Shown here: positions 1 through 5,035 of the stretch, one piece after another
How the letters are laid out: each line of letters opens with the position of its first letter
How positions within the stretch are numbered: position 1 is the stretch's first letter
Source of the DNA: Candidatus Bathyarchaeota archaeon
Lineage (GTDB): Archaea > Thermoproteota > Bathyarchaeia > Bathyarchaeales > Bathyarchaeaceae
DNA length: 6,380 nucleotides
Assembly: GCA_020344715.1 (NCBI GenBank)
Contig: CP070828.1
Span: 310,915 to 317,294 of the forward strand
Direction of reading: 5' to 3'
Translations under genes and position numbers: made by a program
The notes under the pieces: generated by a model
Told to the model about the DNA's origin: nothing
The model's database searches: none
Seen by the model: only the letters and a program-made list of their open reading frames with translations

Positions 1-141
1 AATGCTCTAGATCCTGAGAAAGCCATGAATATTCGTGCCCGGCTGGAACTAAAAAGCTCAGAGACCTGTTCTATGTGTTCTGAATATTGCGCTCTAAAGA
101 TTCTAAAGGAGGCACTGAAGACTGAGGGTCAATGTCTGTGA
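1..141 (+). CDS. thiC: Phosphomethylpyrimidine synthase ThiC, C-terminal end (partial)
   Basis: The reading frame is open from base 1 and ends at TGA 139-141, giving the last 46 residues of a protein that starts upstream of the window. The cysteine-rich tail [15 protein letters not shown] and the preceding [15 protein letters not shown] match the C terminus of ThiC. ThiC is the radical-SAM enzyme that rearranges aminoimidazole ribotide into HMP-phosphate, and its three C-terminal cysteines bind the 4Fe-4S cluster. Here the cysteines are spaced CX2CX3C, one residue shorter than the CX2CX4C of bacterial and plant ThiC. The next gene starts 43 bases downstream and carries out the following steps of the pathway, which supports the call. 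Everything N-terminal to this tail is missing, so a ThiC paralogue cannot be excluded. Confidence 0.85.
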   Translation, partial: NALDPEKAMNIRARLELKSSETCSMCSEYCALKILKEALKTEGQCL

Positions 142-184
142 TAAAGGCCCTATTGTTCCCATAGCTCTTTGAGAGATGTGAAAG

Positions 185-1564
185 ATGTTTCGAATTGAAG
201 GGTTGAAAGGCAAGACTCCCGTGGCAATCACCATTGCTGGAAGTGACTCGGGGGGCGGAGCTGGAATACAGGCTGACCTCAAGACATTCGCCGCCATAGG
301 CATTCATGGCACAACCGCGATTACTTCCATCACGGCTCAGAACACTCAGAGGGTAATGGCTGTTGCCGATTTAGATCCCGAAATCATTAAAAAGCAGATT
401 CAAGCGGTGGTCGAAGATATAGGCATCGACGCAGGAAAAACAGGGATGCTTCACACAAAAGAAATCGTCAAGACTGTGGCTTCCAAAGTTTCGCAATATC
501 AGTTTCCACTCGTCGTGGATCCTGTTATGGTTGCCAAGTCCGGTGTACCTCTCATAGAGCCCGAAGCAGTGGACTCTTTGAAAGCACATCTCTTGCCGCT
601 AGCAACCGTGGTAACACCTAACAGATCCGAGGCTGAAAAACTGACAGACATAACAATTGGAAACATTGGGAATGCTAAAACCGCAGCCAAGGAGATCTCT
701 GAAATGGGACCCGAAGCAGTTGTCATCAAAGGAGGCCATTTAAACCTGCAATATGCAACTGACGTCCTCTATCATAAAGGAAAATACGAAATTCTTAAGA
801 CTCCCTGGTTGGACATGAAGACCACACATGGAACTGGCTGCAGTTTCTCAGCCGCGATTGCTGCTGAACTTGCCAGAGGTAAAGATGTTCTTCTTTCCGT
901 TAGGAAGGCCAAGAAATTCACAGCTCTGGCAATAAAGTTTGGACTCACCCTAGGCAAGGGTCCAGGTCCTGTTAATCCGTTAGCGTTTCTATATCGAAGA
1001 GCCTCAAGATCCTATGTTTTAGAAAATGTCAAAGAAGCCAAGCAGATGCTTGAGTCGTCATCTGGAATTTCTGATCTTGTGCCAGAAGTTGGCATGAACG
1101 TAGCCATGTCGGTCCCTTATGCAGAAGGTTTAAAGGACATAGCAGCAATAGAGGGCAGACTTGTTAGAACAGCCAGAGGGGTTGAGACCGCAGGCGATAT
1201 CACTTTCGGGAGTTCTTCTCATCTCGCCAGATACTTGCTTGCAGTAGCTGAGCACGACCCATACAAAAAAGCGGCAATCAACCTGAAATTTTCAGAGAAT
1301 ATCCTCAGCATCCTCAAACGACACGGCTTGAAGACATCATCATATGACCGAAGAAAGGAGCCGAAAGAGGTCAAGGAAATTGAAGGAATGACTATACCAT
1401 GGGGGGTAAAAGAAGCTATAGAACGAGATGGCAAGGTTCCAGACGTAATCTATCATAGAGGCGAAATCGGGAGAGAGCCTATGATTGTGATCCTTGGGAA
1501 AGAGGCGCGTGATGTAGCTCAACTGGTAATACACATAGCGAAGAAGATGAAAGCTCATGAATAA
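185..1564 (+). CDS. thiDN: Bifunctional HMP/HMP-P kinase - thiamine-phosphate synthase (ThiD-ThiN fusion)
   Basis: This 459-residue protein fuses two domains. Residues 12-268 are a ribokinase-fold Thi[14 protein letters not shown] (19-31), VVDPVM (110-115), TPN (144-146), KGGH (182-185) and HGTGC (215-219), whose Cys219 sits where ThiD has its catalytic cysteine. It phosphorylates HMP or HMP-P to HMP-PP. After the GPVNPL linker (261-266), residues 280-456 form ThiN, the archaeal non-homologous replacement for ThiE, which condenses HMP-PP with thiazole phosphate. Arg325 and His346 are 21 residues apart, like the two residues I recall being reported as essential in a Pyrobaculum ThiN; this is from memory, not an alignment. 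An in-frame TGA at 179-181 leaves ATG 185 as the natural start. The gene follows thiC by 43 bases and overlaps thiW by 8, so it is mid-operon. The enzyme is cytosolic and the length is normal for ThiDN. Confidence 0.95.
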   Translation: MFRIEGLKGKTPVAITIAGSDSGGGAGIQADLKTFAAIGIHGTTAITSITAQNTQRVMAVADLDPEIIKKQIQAVVEDIGIDAGKTGMLHTKEIVKTVASKVSQYQFPLVVDPVMVAKSGVPLIEPEAVDSLKAHLLPLATVVTPNRSEAEKLTDITIGNIGNAKTAAKEISEMGPEAVVIKGGHLNLQYATDVLYHKGKYEILKTPWLDMKTTHGTGCSFSAAIAAELARGKDVLLSVRKAKKFTALAIKFGLTLGKGPGPVNPLAFLYRRASRSYVLENVKEAKQMLESSSGISDLVPEVGMNVAMSVPYAEGLKDIAAIEGRLVRTARGVETAGDITFGSSSHLARYLLAVAEHDPYKKAAINLKFSENILSILKRHGLKTSSYDRRKEPKEVKEIEGMTIPWGVKEAIERDGKVPDVIYHRGEIGREPMIVILGKEARDVAQLVIHIAKKMKAHE

Positions 1565-2129
1565 CAAAACTATACGAACCAAGAAACTGGCTCTGATTTC
1601 CATTTTTTCCGCTTTAGCTGTAGCAATAGCGCCTTTTGCTTGGTTTGATTTTCTGGGCACCAAAGCTTATCCAACGCAGCATGTCGTAAACGCGCTTCTA
1701 GGCGTGCTCGTAGGACCATTCTGGGCTGCTGCTGCAGCAATCATTGTTGGTGCTATACGAAACGGTCTAGGTATAGGCACAGTTTATGCGTTCCCTGGCG
1801 GAATCCCAGGAGGCATAGTTGTGGGAGCATTCTATTGGCTCTTCAAAAGGTTCAAGGTGGGCGGAAGAGTTCGTTTAACATCTGCCCTTGCAGAGCCAAT
1901 AGGTACAGTGCTCATAGGTGCCACATTATCCCTTTACTTGATTGGCCCATGGATACAGACCACGAAGATCCTAGAGTTACTGAGTAAGGAAGGCATTCTT
2001 TTCGCCTACTTGACTTTCGGAGCAGGTTGGACTGCAGCCTCTGTTTCCGGCAGCATTCTTGGCTTTTTTGTGCTATTGATCCTAAATCGAATGGGAATCA
2101 GCAGGGAGACACTGTTTAGTGAAGGGTAA
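1557..2129 (+). CDS. thiW: ThiW-family ECF transporter S component (thiazole precursor uptake)
   Basis: This is a 190-residue, strongly hydrophobic protein with about five or six membrane segments (near 11-28, 43-67, 82-96, 110-130, 145-158 and 160-178). The stretches QHVVNALLGVLVGP (41-54) and RNGLGIGTVYAFPGG (68-82) match the ThiW pattern of a Q-H-V-N loop followed by R-N-x-L-G-x-G-T. In the family, ThiW is the substrate-binding S component of an energy-coupling-factor transporter and is predicted to import hydroxyethylthiazole. Its ATPase and T subunits are usually shared and encoded elsewhere; none is in this window. The ATG at 1557 lies inside the end of thiDN (ATGAATAA), an 8-base overlap suggesting translational coupling. 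No ThiM thiazole kinase gene is visible nearby, so the imported form and how it becomes phosphorylated are open. The family call is firm; the substrate is inferred from the family and the operon. Confidence 0.88.
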   Translation: MNNKTIRTKKLALISIFSALAVAIAPFAWFDFLGTKAYPTQHVVNALLGVLVGPFWAAAAAIIVGAIRNGLGIGTVYAFPGGIPGGIVVGAFYWLFKRFKVGGRVRLTSALAEPIGTVLIGATLSLYLIGPWIQTTKILELLSKEGILFAYLTFGAGWTAASVSGSILGFFVLLILNRMGISRETLFSEG

Positions 2130-2700
2130 AGCAAGGACTCAGCTAGAGCCAACAGAGATTATCGGAAAAAAAGTGTTGATCCTGGGTGAAGTCGGCTCTG
2201 GAAAGACGTCACTAACCGCGAAAGCAGTTCAGGATTTAGCGCTGCTAATCCAGCCTGAAGAAATAACGGTAATTGACATGGCGCCTGAAGCAATCGGTGA
2301 AATTGGGGGAAAACTATCCCTGCATATGAGTCTAGACAGTAAACTACGATATCTTTCACCAGCTAAAGTGTTTGCTCCGAGAACAATGGGAACTAGCCAC
2401 ACGCAAGTCATAGAGTTTGCTAGACGAAACAAAAACGCAATTGAGCCTTTGCTCAACGATTTTCTTGAGACCCCCACTAGAACTCTTGTTATAAATGATA
2501 TCACGCTCTATTTGCACCTAGGCAAACTGGAAAAAATCATAGATTGTGTAAAACTAGCAGATACCTTCTTGGCAAGTGCATATCTCGGAGTCAAACTGAA
2601 AGAAGACCATGGAACTGGGATAAGCGTCCGCGAGAGACAAGCGATCAAGAGATTAGGAGCTCATATGGACCATCTTGTCAAACTGAACAACGCTACTTGA
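2119..2700 (+). CDS. P-loop NTPase of unknown function, last gene of the thiamine operon
   Basis: This 193-residue soluble protein starts at GTG 2119, 11 bases inside thiW, with a GGGAG ribosome-binding-like stretch about ten bases upstream. The Walker A motif is GEVGSGKTS (23-31). Two hydrophobic strands end in acidic residues: ITVIDMAP with Asp53, and TLVINDITLYL (122-132) with Asp127, the better Walker B candidate. There is no LSGGQ signature, so it is not the ABC ATPase partner that an ECF transporter needs, and it is shorter than such subunits. The hydrophobic-ND-x-T-L-x-L stretch loosely resembles the D-C-L-T-L motif of CobU-type kinases, but this is a resemblance by eye only. The overlap with thiW and the run of thi genes upstream point to a role in thiamine metabolism, transport or its control. 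I do not recognise a characterised homologue. The reading frame is certain; the function is not. Confidence 0.85.
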   Translation: MKGKARTQLEPTEIIGKKVLILGEVGSGKTSLTAKAVQDLALLIQPEEITVIDMAPEAIGEIGGKLSLHMSLDSKLRYLSPAKVFAPRTMGTSHTQVIEFARRNKNAIEPLLNDFLETPTRTLVINDITLYLHLGKLEKIIDCVKLADTFLASAYLGVKLKEDHGTGISVRERQAIKRLGAHMDHLVKLNNAT

Positions 2701-2750
2701 GGATTTCAAACGATTCTCTCATCACACAATTGTTGTATGCCCTTGAAGGC

Positions 2751-2765
2751 GGAGTTCGAAACTCC
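2751..2765. other. Hairpin resembling a tRNA T arm between convergent genes
   Basis: A perfect 6-bp stem GGAGTT/AACTCC closes a 3-base loop. It can also be read as a 4-bp stem around TTCGAAA, the typical seven-base T-loop sequence. GGC (2748-2750) and ACC (2766-2768) extend the symmetry with one mismatch. It lies between the P-loop gene (ends 2700) and the 3' end of the minus-strand tRNA-Glu, so it could be a transcript-end structure or a leftover tRNA piece. No oligo-T follows on either strand, and no matching acceptor or anticodon arm is found upstream. Confidence 0.35.
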
Positions 2766-2784
2766 ACCAGATAGACTTGTAGTT

Positions 2785-2881
2785 TGGTGCTCCGGCCGGG
2801 ATTTGAACCCGGGTCTCCGGCTCGAAAGGCCGGAATACTTGGCCCACGCTAGCGTGTTTAACCGGGCTATACTACCGGAGC
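2785..2881 (-). tRNA. tRNA-Glu(TTC) with 19-nt D-loop intron; CCA encoded
   Basis: Read on minus, the acceptor GCTCCGG (2881-2875) pairs with CCGGAGC (2795-2789). The discriminator A is at 2788 and an encoded CCA at 2787-2785. The anticodon arm is CCGGC-CTTTCGA-GCCGG with anticodon TTC at 2826-2824, and the T arm is CCGGG-TTCAAAT-CCCGG. The D stem GTAT/GTAT is interrupted: after removing 19 bases (2857-2839) the D region becomes GTATAGCCCGGTTAAGTAT, a normal archaeal tRNA-Glu D arm, and the mature length is 75 nt before CCA. Without removal the D loop is far too long. It is transcribed divergently from tRNA-Lys. The identity is secure; the exact splice points rest on the BHB fold. Confidence 0.93.
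2839..2857 (-). other. Non-canonical intron of tRNA-Glu (between positions 21 and 22)
   Basis: On minus, the exon sequence GGTT (G18, G19 and the next two bases) can pair with GGCC at the intron's 3' end, with two G-U pairs. This forms a 4-bp central helix flanked by 3-nt bulges AAA and AAG. The intron interior is the perfect palindrome CACGCTAGCGTG, which folds as the inner helix. Cutting after the second bulge base on each side releases 19 nt and restores a regular D arm. This is the bulge-helix-bulge geometry recognised by the archaeal splicing endonuclease; the outer helix is weak. Confidence 0.8.
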
Positions 2882-2906
2882 AACAAGCAAAATTATCGAG
2901 TCTCTC

Positions 2907-2920
2907 GTTTTAACTTTTCT
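2907..2920 (-). promoter_or_regulatory. BRE/TATA promoter of tRNA-Glu
   Basis: On minus this reads AGAAAA followed by GTTAAAAC, a B-recognition-like purine stretch and an AT-rich TATA element. It is centred about 30 bases upstream of the tRNA-Glu 5' end (2881), the normal distance for archaeal transcription starting at or near the mature 5' end. Confidence 0.6.
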
Positions 2921-2931
2921 CCAAAGCCTCA

Positions 2932-2948
2932 AGAAAAGCTTAATTTAT
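2932..2948 (+). promoter_or_regulatory. BRE/TATA promoter of tRNA-Lys
   Basis: AGAAAAGC followed by TTAATTTAT forms a BRE plus TATA element. It lies 22-38 bases upstream of the tRNA-Lys 5' end at 2970. Together with the opposite-facing element at 2907-2920 it makes a compact divergent promoter for the two tRNA genes. Confidence 0.65.
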
Positions 2949-2969
2949 CCTTTGATAATCAGAACATGC

Positions 2970-3079
2970 GGGCCCGTAGCTCAGCAAGGATAGAACATTG
3001 AGAATTTAACGCGAACAGTGTCCAAAGCACCGGGCTTTTAACCCGGGGGTCTCGGGTTCAATTCCCGACGGGCCCGCCA
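2970..3079 (+). tRNA. tRNA-Lys(TTT) with 32-nt D-stem intron; CCA encoded
   Basis: The acceptor GGGCCCG (2970-2976) pairs with CGGGCCC (3069-3075). The discriminator is G3076 and an encoded CCA follows at 3077-3079. The anticodon arm CCGGG-CTTTTAA-CCCGG spans 3030-3046 with anticodon TTT at 3037-3039. The T arm is TCGGG-TTCAATT-CCCGA (3052-3068). The 5' D-stem strand GCTC (2979-2982) has no GAGC partner in the genomic sequence; removing 32 bases (2994-3025) creates it and gives a standard 75-nt tRNA. The intron therefore splits the 3' strand of the D stem. The tRNA ends 17 bases from the stop codon of the convergent downstream gene. Confidence 0.93.
2994..3025 (+). other. Non-canonical intron of tRNA-Lys (between positions 22 and 23)
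   Basis: The exon GGAT (G18, G19, A20, T20a; 2988-2991) pairs with GTCC (3020-3023) in the intron. This leaves 3-nt bulges AGA (2992-2994) and AAA (3024-3026); cutting after the second base of each removes 32 nt. A competing inner pairing, ACATTG with CAGTGT, shares two bases with the central helix, so the precursor may be a relaxed BHB. Because A23 is flanked by A on both sides, the junction could shift by one base with the same product. Confidence 0.78.
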
Positions 3080-3096
3080 AGATCGTGGTTCTGCAA

Positions 3097-4104
3097 TCAG
3101 GATTTCGCACATTTTATCCAAGAATCGATGTCTTCGATCGTGGGCTTCTCTGTTTCCGCGATTTTTCCTTGTTCAACGTGGGTTTTCAAGATTCCGTTCA
3201 TTTTCATGCCGAGTTCGATTGAATCTTGATCAGCAAGTTGTTTCCTGGTTGTGATGTCAAGTTCTTCAAGCAAGGCTACGTCTTTTTCTTTCAAACCGGG
3301 CAGCATCGAAAGCTGAGCTCTTCCTTGCAGCCTTTCAATGGTCTTTTGAGAAGTGTTTGTTTTCTCTGCAATTGTTCGAGGATCTGTTAGTATAAGCTCG
3401 CCGACATTTGTTACACCTATTCCCTTCATGTTGGTGGCGAGATGTGTTCCTATGCCTTTTACTTCTTTGAGATCGCTTTGGCTTGTTAGCCGAGGTTTTG
3501 GACGCATCAGCTCTTTTTCGAGGTTTTCGACATGCAACTTGAGATCTGCAACTTCTTTCATCTGCTTCGTGATGGCGGTTATCCTCTTTTGGCTGGTTTG
3601 ATCAGTTTTCTGCACAGTCTTTTCTACTTTTCGAAGCTGCTTTGTCATCTTCTCATTGAGATAGGCTAGTTGTTTGTCGAATTTGGTGAGAAGGTCTCCT
3701 CGGATCATTTTCCCGTTTTCTTTTTGTGCTGTAAAACTCTCCGAGAAATCTCTTCTAATCTCGTTTTGGGTTGCATCGATTATCATGAGTCTTGCTCTTA
3801 TCTTTTCTATCACTTCTTGGTCACTCTGTAAACCATTCACCTTTTCCATGACGTTCTCGACTAAGGTCGAATCTGGCAGCTTGCCTGCTATGCTGGTCAT
3901 GGTCAGACCTAGGAAAATGAACGTTGCAAGTATTGAAATCCAAAGATAGGTGGCTACGGACAAACCACCGGTTACGTCGCCAATCAAGTAGGGTGTTATA
4001 ATGCTCTCAGGTGACCGTTGAACCCACATAAATATTCCATTAACTGCGTTTAACCCCGCTAAGAAACTGAAGAATCCCATTATCCAAAAGGTTGTACCTT
4101 TCAC
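3097..4104 (-). CDS. Membrane-anchored coiled-coil protein with C-terminal HhH/DUF4332-like domain
   Basis: This is a 335-residue protein with three parts. Two membrane helices lie near 6-28 and 50-72, joined by a short polar loop. A long charged, heptad-like region (about 85-202) is rich in K, E and Q and probably forms a coiled coil. The C-terminal 212-335 contains VKGIGTHLATNMKGIGVTNVGEL, a helix-hairpin-helix-type GIG repeat, then LPGLKEKDVALLEELDI, and ends in PTIEDIDSWIKCAKS, the way DUF4332 domains usually end. HhH repeats commonly bind DNA or proteins, so a link between the membrane and nucleic acid or a partner complex is possible but unproven. It starts at GTG 4104, five bases after a GGTGAGG ribosome binding site. 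The gene is monocistronic as far as visible and convergent with tRNA-Lys. Specific function unknown. Confidence 0.88.
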   Translation of the reverse strand: MKGTTFWIMGFFSFLAGLNAVNGIFMWVQRSPESIITPYLIGDVTGGLSVATYLWISILATFIFLGLTMTSIAGKLPDSTLVENVMEKVNGLQSDQEVIEKIRARLMIIDATQNEIRRDFSESFTAQKENGKMIRGDLLTKFDKQLAYLNEKMTKQLRKVEKTVQKTDQTSQKRITAITKQMKEVADLKLHVENLEKELMRPKPRLTSQSDLKEVKGIGTHLATNMKGIGVTNVGELILTDPRTIAEKTNTSQKTIERLQGRAQLSMLPGLKEKDVALLEELDITTRKQLADQDSIELGMKMNGILKTHVEQGKIAETEKPTIEDIDSWIKCAKS

Positions 4105-4109
4105 AGTTA

Positions 4110-4116
4110 CCTCACC
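4110..4116 (-). promoter_or_regulatory. Strong ribosome binding site fixing a GTG start
   Basis: Read on minus this is GGTGAGG, complementary to the CCUC region at the archaeal 16S 3' end. It sits five bases before GTG 4104 and supports that non-ATG start over the internal ATG at residue 9, which lies inside the first membrane helix. Confidence 0.65.
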
Positions 4117-4157
4117 AGTGTTTCATCAAACGTGCTGTAAGAAGCTATTTTGGCACT

Positions 4158-4171
4158 CTTGTTTTTATCAG
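4158..4171 (-). promoter_or_regulatory. Possible TATA element for the coiled-coil membrane protein gene
   Basis: On minus this reads CTGATAAAAACAAG, an AT-rich element about 60 bases upstream of GTG 4104, which would give a leader of roughly 30 bases carrying the ribosome binding site. The BRE side is poor and a second A-rich stretch lies closer to the gene, so the assignment is tentative. Confidence 0.3.
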
Positions 4172-4311
4172 TTAGGAAGAGACAATCTGTATCTCGAATT
4201 CACATTCACTTTGTTGCAAGAATTCATCTCAGCTATTGTTTTCACAGATATGTCGCGCCTAGAACTTGTACATTCTACGTTTCAGAGAAAGCGTTTTGAT
4301 GGGCATTCTGT

Positions 4312-4326
4312 AAAAAGCCAAAAAAA
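4312..4326 (-). terminator. Oligo-T terminator after the small-protein cassette
   Basis: On minus, a run of seven T is followed by GGC and a run of five T, beginning 26 bases after the TAA of the zinc-ribbon-like gene. T-tracts without a strong hairpin are the usual intrinsic termination signal of archaeal RNA polymerase. Confidence 0.6.
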
Positions 4327-4351
4327 TTCTATGGGGCCCTTGGAGCTAGAT

Positions 4352-4528
4352 TTAGATCCATATCTTGGGGAAACAGATCTTGCAAACGTACTTGGAACGA
4401 TGTTTGTTCTTGTTTCTCCAAGCTTTCTGAGATGTAAGATCACGTTTGCAGATTTTGCATTCCCGGTTATTCTGTGGTTTGCGACCCGATTTCCTGATGA
4501 GGACCAACTTCCATGGCACGCTGTCCAA
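4352..4528 (-). CDS. Small four-cysteine zinc-ribbon-like protein (non-ATG start)
   Basis: The frame opens at TTG 4528 (58 residues) or GTG 4519 (55 residues) and ends at TAA 4354-4352. Counting from GTG, the protein is very basic and contains CKIC (21-24) and CKIC (46-49), a CX2C-X21-CX2C arrangement with His40 between, typical of a zinc ribbon or treble clef. The segment between is KRDLTSQKAWRNKNKHRSKYV. The frame has no ATG, so ATG-based gene calling misses it. The start is unsure: no good ribosome binding site precedes either codon, but TTG lies seven bases after the stop of the AbrB-like gene, so coupling is plausible. A T-tract terminator follows. The overlapping frames here look like low-quality, serine-rich shadows. 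Function unknown; nucleic-acid binding is a reasonable guess. Confidence 0.65.
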   Translation of the reverse strand: MDSVPWKLVLIRKSGRKPQNNRECKICKRDLTSQKAWRNKNKHRSKYVCKICFPKIWI

Positions 4529-4535
4529 CTCGAGA

Positions 4536-4727
4536 TCATTCGTCAGCAGTCTCGGTCCATTTGCTGATAGTCAGTTTGTCTTCTCCGAGTTTGAAAGACA
4601 CCTTCAGCTTTATCGAGGAATTCGTTTTGAATGGAAACATGCTGTCTTCAGCGAGACTCAATGGAACGTAGATCAGGTATTTGCCGTCCTTTCTTCTGAA
4701 CAGTCGTCCTTTTCCTTCTGAAACCAT
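4536..4727 (-). CDS. Small AbrB/SpoVT-like protein
   Basis: This 63-residue protein contains GRLFRRKDGKYLIYVPLSLA (6-25), then MFPF (30-33) and the strand-rich stretch SIKLKVSFKLGEDKLTISKW (38-57). A short swapped-hairpin-like beta protein with a K-D-G-K-Y-x-I-x-V-P core recalls the AbrB/SpoVT DNA-binding fold (compare the I-P motif of antitoxin-like AbrB proteins), and it looks like a conserved small family of TACK archaea that I know only by appearance. I chose ATG 4727 because AGAGGTGA (4743-4736) sits eight bases before it; the longer GTG 4739 start lies inside that ribosome binding site. It is followed at once by the zinc-ribbon-like gene. A DNA-binding or antitoxin-type role is inferred, not shown. 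Confidence 0.78.
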   Translation of the reverse strand: MVSEGKGRLFRRKDGKYLIYVPLSLAEDSMFPFKTNSSIKLKVSFKLGEDKLTISKWTETADE

Positions 4728-4735
4728 GTCATTTT

Positions 4736-4743
4736 TCACCTCT
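4736..4743 (-). promoter_or_regulatory. Ribosome binding site that decides the start of the AbrB-like gene
   Basis: On minus this reads AGAGGTGA, a seven-base match to the archaeal anti-Shine-Dalgarno sequence, eight bases before ATG 4727. The GTG embedded in it (4739) is in frame but is better explained as part of the binding site than as the start. Confidence 0.65.
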
Positions 4744-4778
4744 ATTAAACTGAAGGTAACTAAAAGAACGGGAACTGC

Positions 4779-4787
4779 TAATATAAG
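4779..4787 (-). promoter_or_regulatory. TATA element of the small-protein cassette
   Basis: On minus this reads CTTATATTA, about 55 bases upstream of ATG 4727. Transcription would begin near 4757-4760, giving a leader of about 30 bases that contains the ribosome binding site. The BRE region is only moderately purine-rich. Confidence 0.5.
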
Positions 4788-5031
4788 TTGCTGACACTTG
4801 AATCCAAAGTTTGAATCAAATGCACCAAGAGAATAACCCTCTGTGAATCAATTCTTTAGAAACAAACGGATGTGAGAATCTGCAGTTCTTGTGATTCAAC
4901 TTCATAGAACAACCAAATTCAACAGCGGTTCTGGCGCTTTATCTCTTCAGGGCAAAGGAGAAACGACATCAGTCAGATGTGAGACTACGAAAAGATCAGC
5001 AGAGGCTTTGACGCTTGATTCTTGCGAAACG
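4788..5031. other. Intergenic region without a supportable gene
   Basis: This stretch lies between the promoter of the AbrB-like gene and the end of the glycosyltransferase gene. Open frames here are short and have no recognisable composition or ribosome binding site; a plus-strand frame from 4891 runs into the antisense of the glycosyltransferase. It holds two copies of TTGAATC 13 bases apart (4798-4804, 4811-4817) and a related GTGAATCA (4843-4850), just upstream of the cassette promoter. No RNA gene was recognised. Confidence 0.5.
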
Positions 5032-5035
5032 TCAA
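5008..5035. repeat. Inverted repeat at the end of the glycosyltransferase gene
   Basis: TTGACG (5008-5013) and CGTCAA (5030-5035) are perfect inverted copies separated by 16 bases, with the second copy overlapping the stop codon of the glycosyltransferase. It could form a weak hairpin at the transcript end, but only a four-T run follows on minus about 20 bases further on. A chance occurrence is quite possible. Confidence 0.3.

Noticed and set aside
142..184. Possible TPP riboswitch or promoter between thiC and thiDN
   Set aside because: Only 43 bases, with no TPP aptamer elements and no TATA box; a riboswitch, if any, would lie upstream of thiC outside the window.
1340..1663. 107-residue minus-strand frame with hydrophobic stretches across the thiDN/thiW junction
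   Set aside because: It is antisense to two well-supported, overlapping genes; the hydrophobicity mirrors the opposite-strand codons.
2544..2774. 76-residue plus-strand frame overlapping the P-loop gene end
   Set aside because: It lies in an alternative frame of the P-loop gene and runs into the hairpin region; composition is arginine/serine-rich shadow.
2785..3079. Integrated element using the tRNA genes as attachment site
   Set aside because: No integrase gene and no duplicated tRNA 3' end were seen nearby; both tRNAs are complete on their 3' sides.
4282..4539. 85-residue minus-strand frame starting ATG in overlap with the AbrB-like stop
   Set aside because: The ATGA overlap is tempting, but the protein is serine-rich and featureless, runs through the T-tract terminator, and overlaps the four-cysteine frame that looks genuinely coding.
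4118..4567. 149-residue plus-strand open frame
   Set aside because: It is antisense to the AbrB/zinc-ribbon cassette, has no convincing ribosome binding site or family pattern, and the minus-strand frames have clear motifs, SD and terminator.
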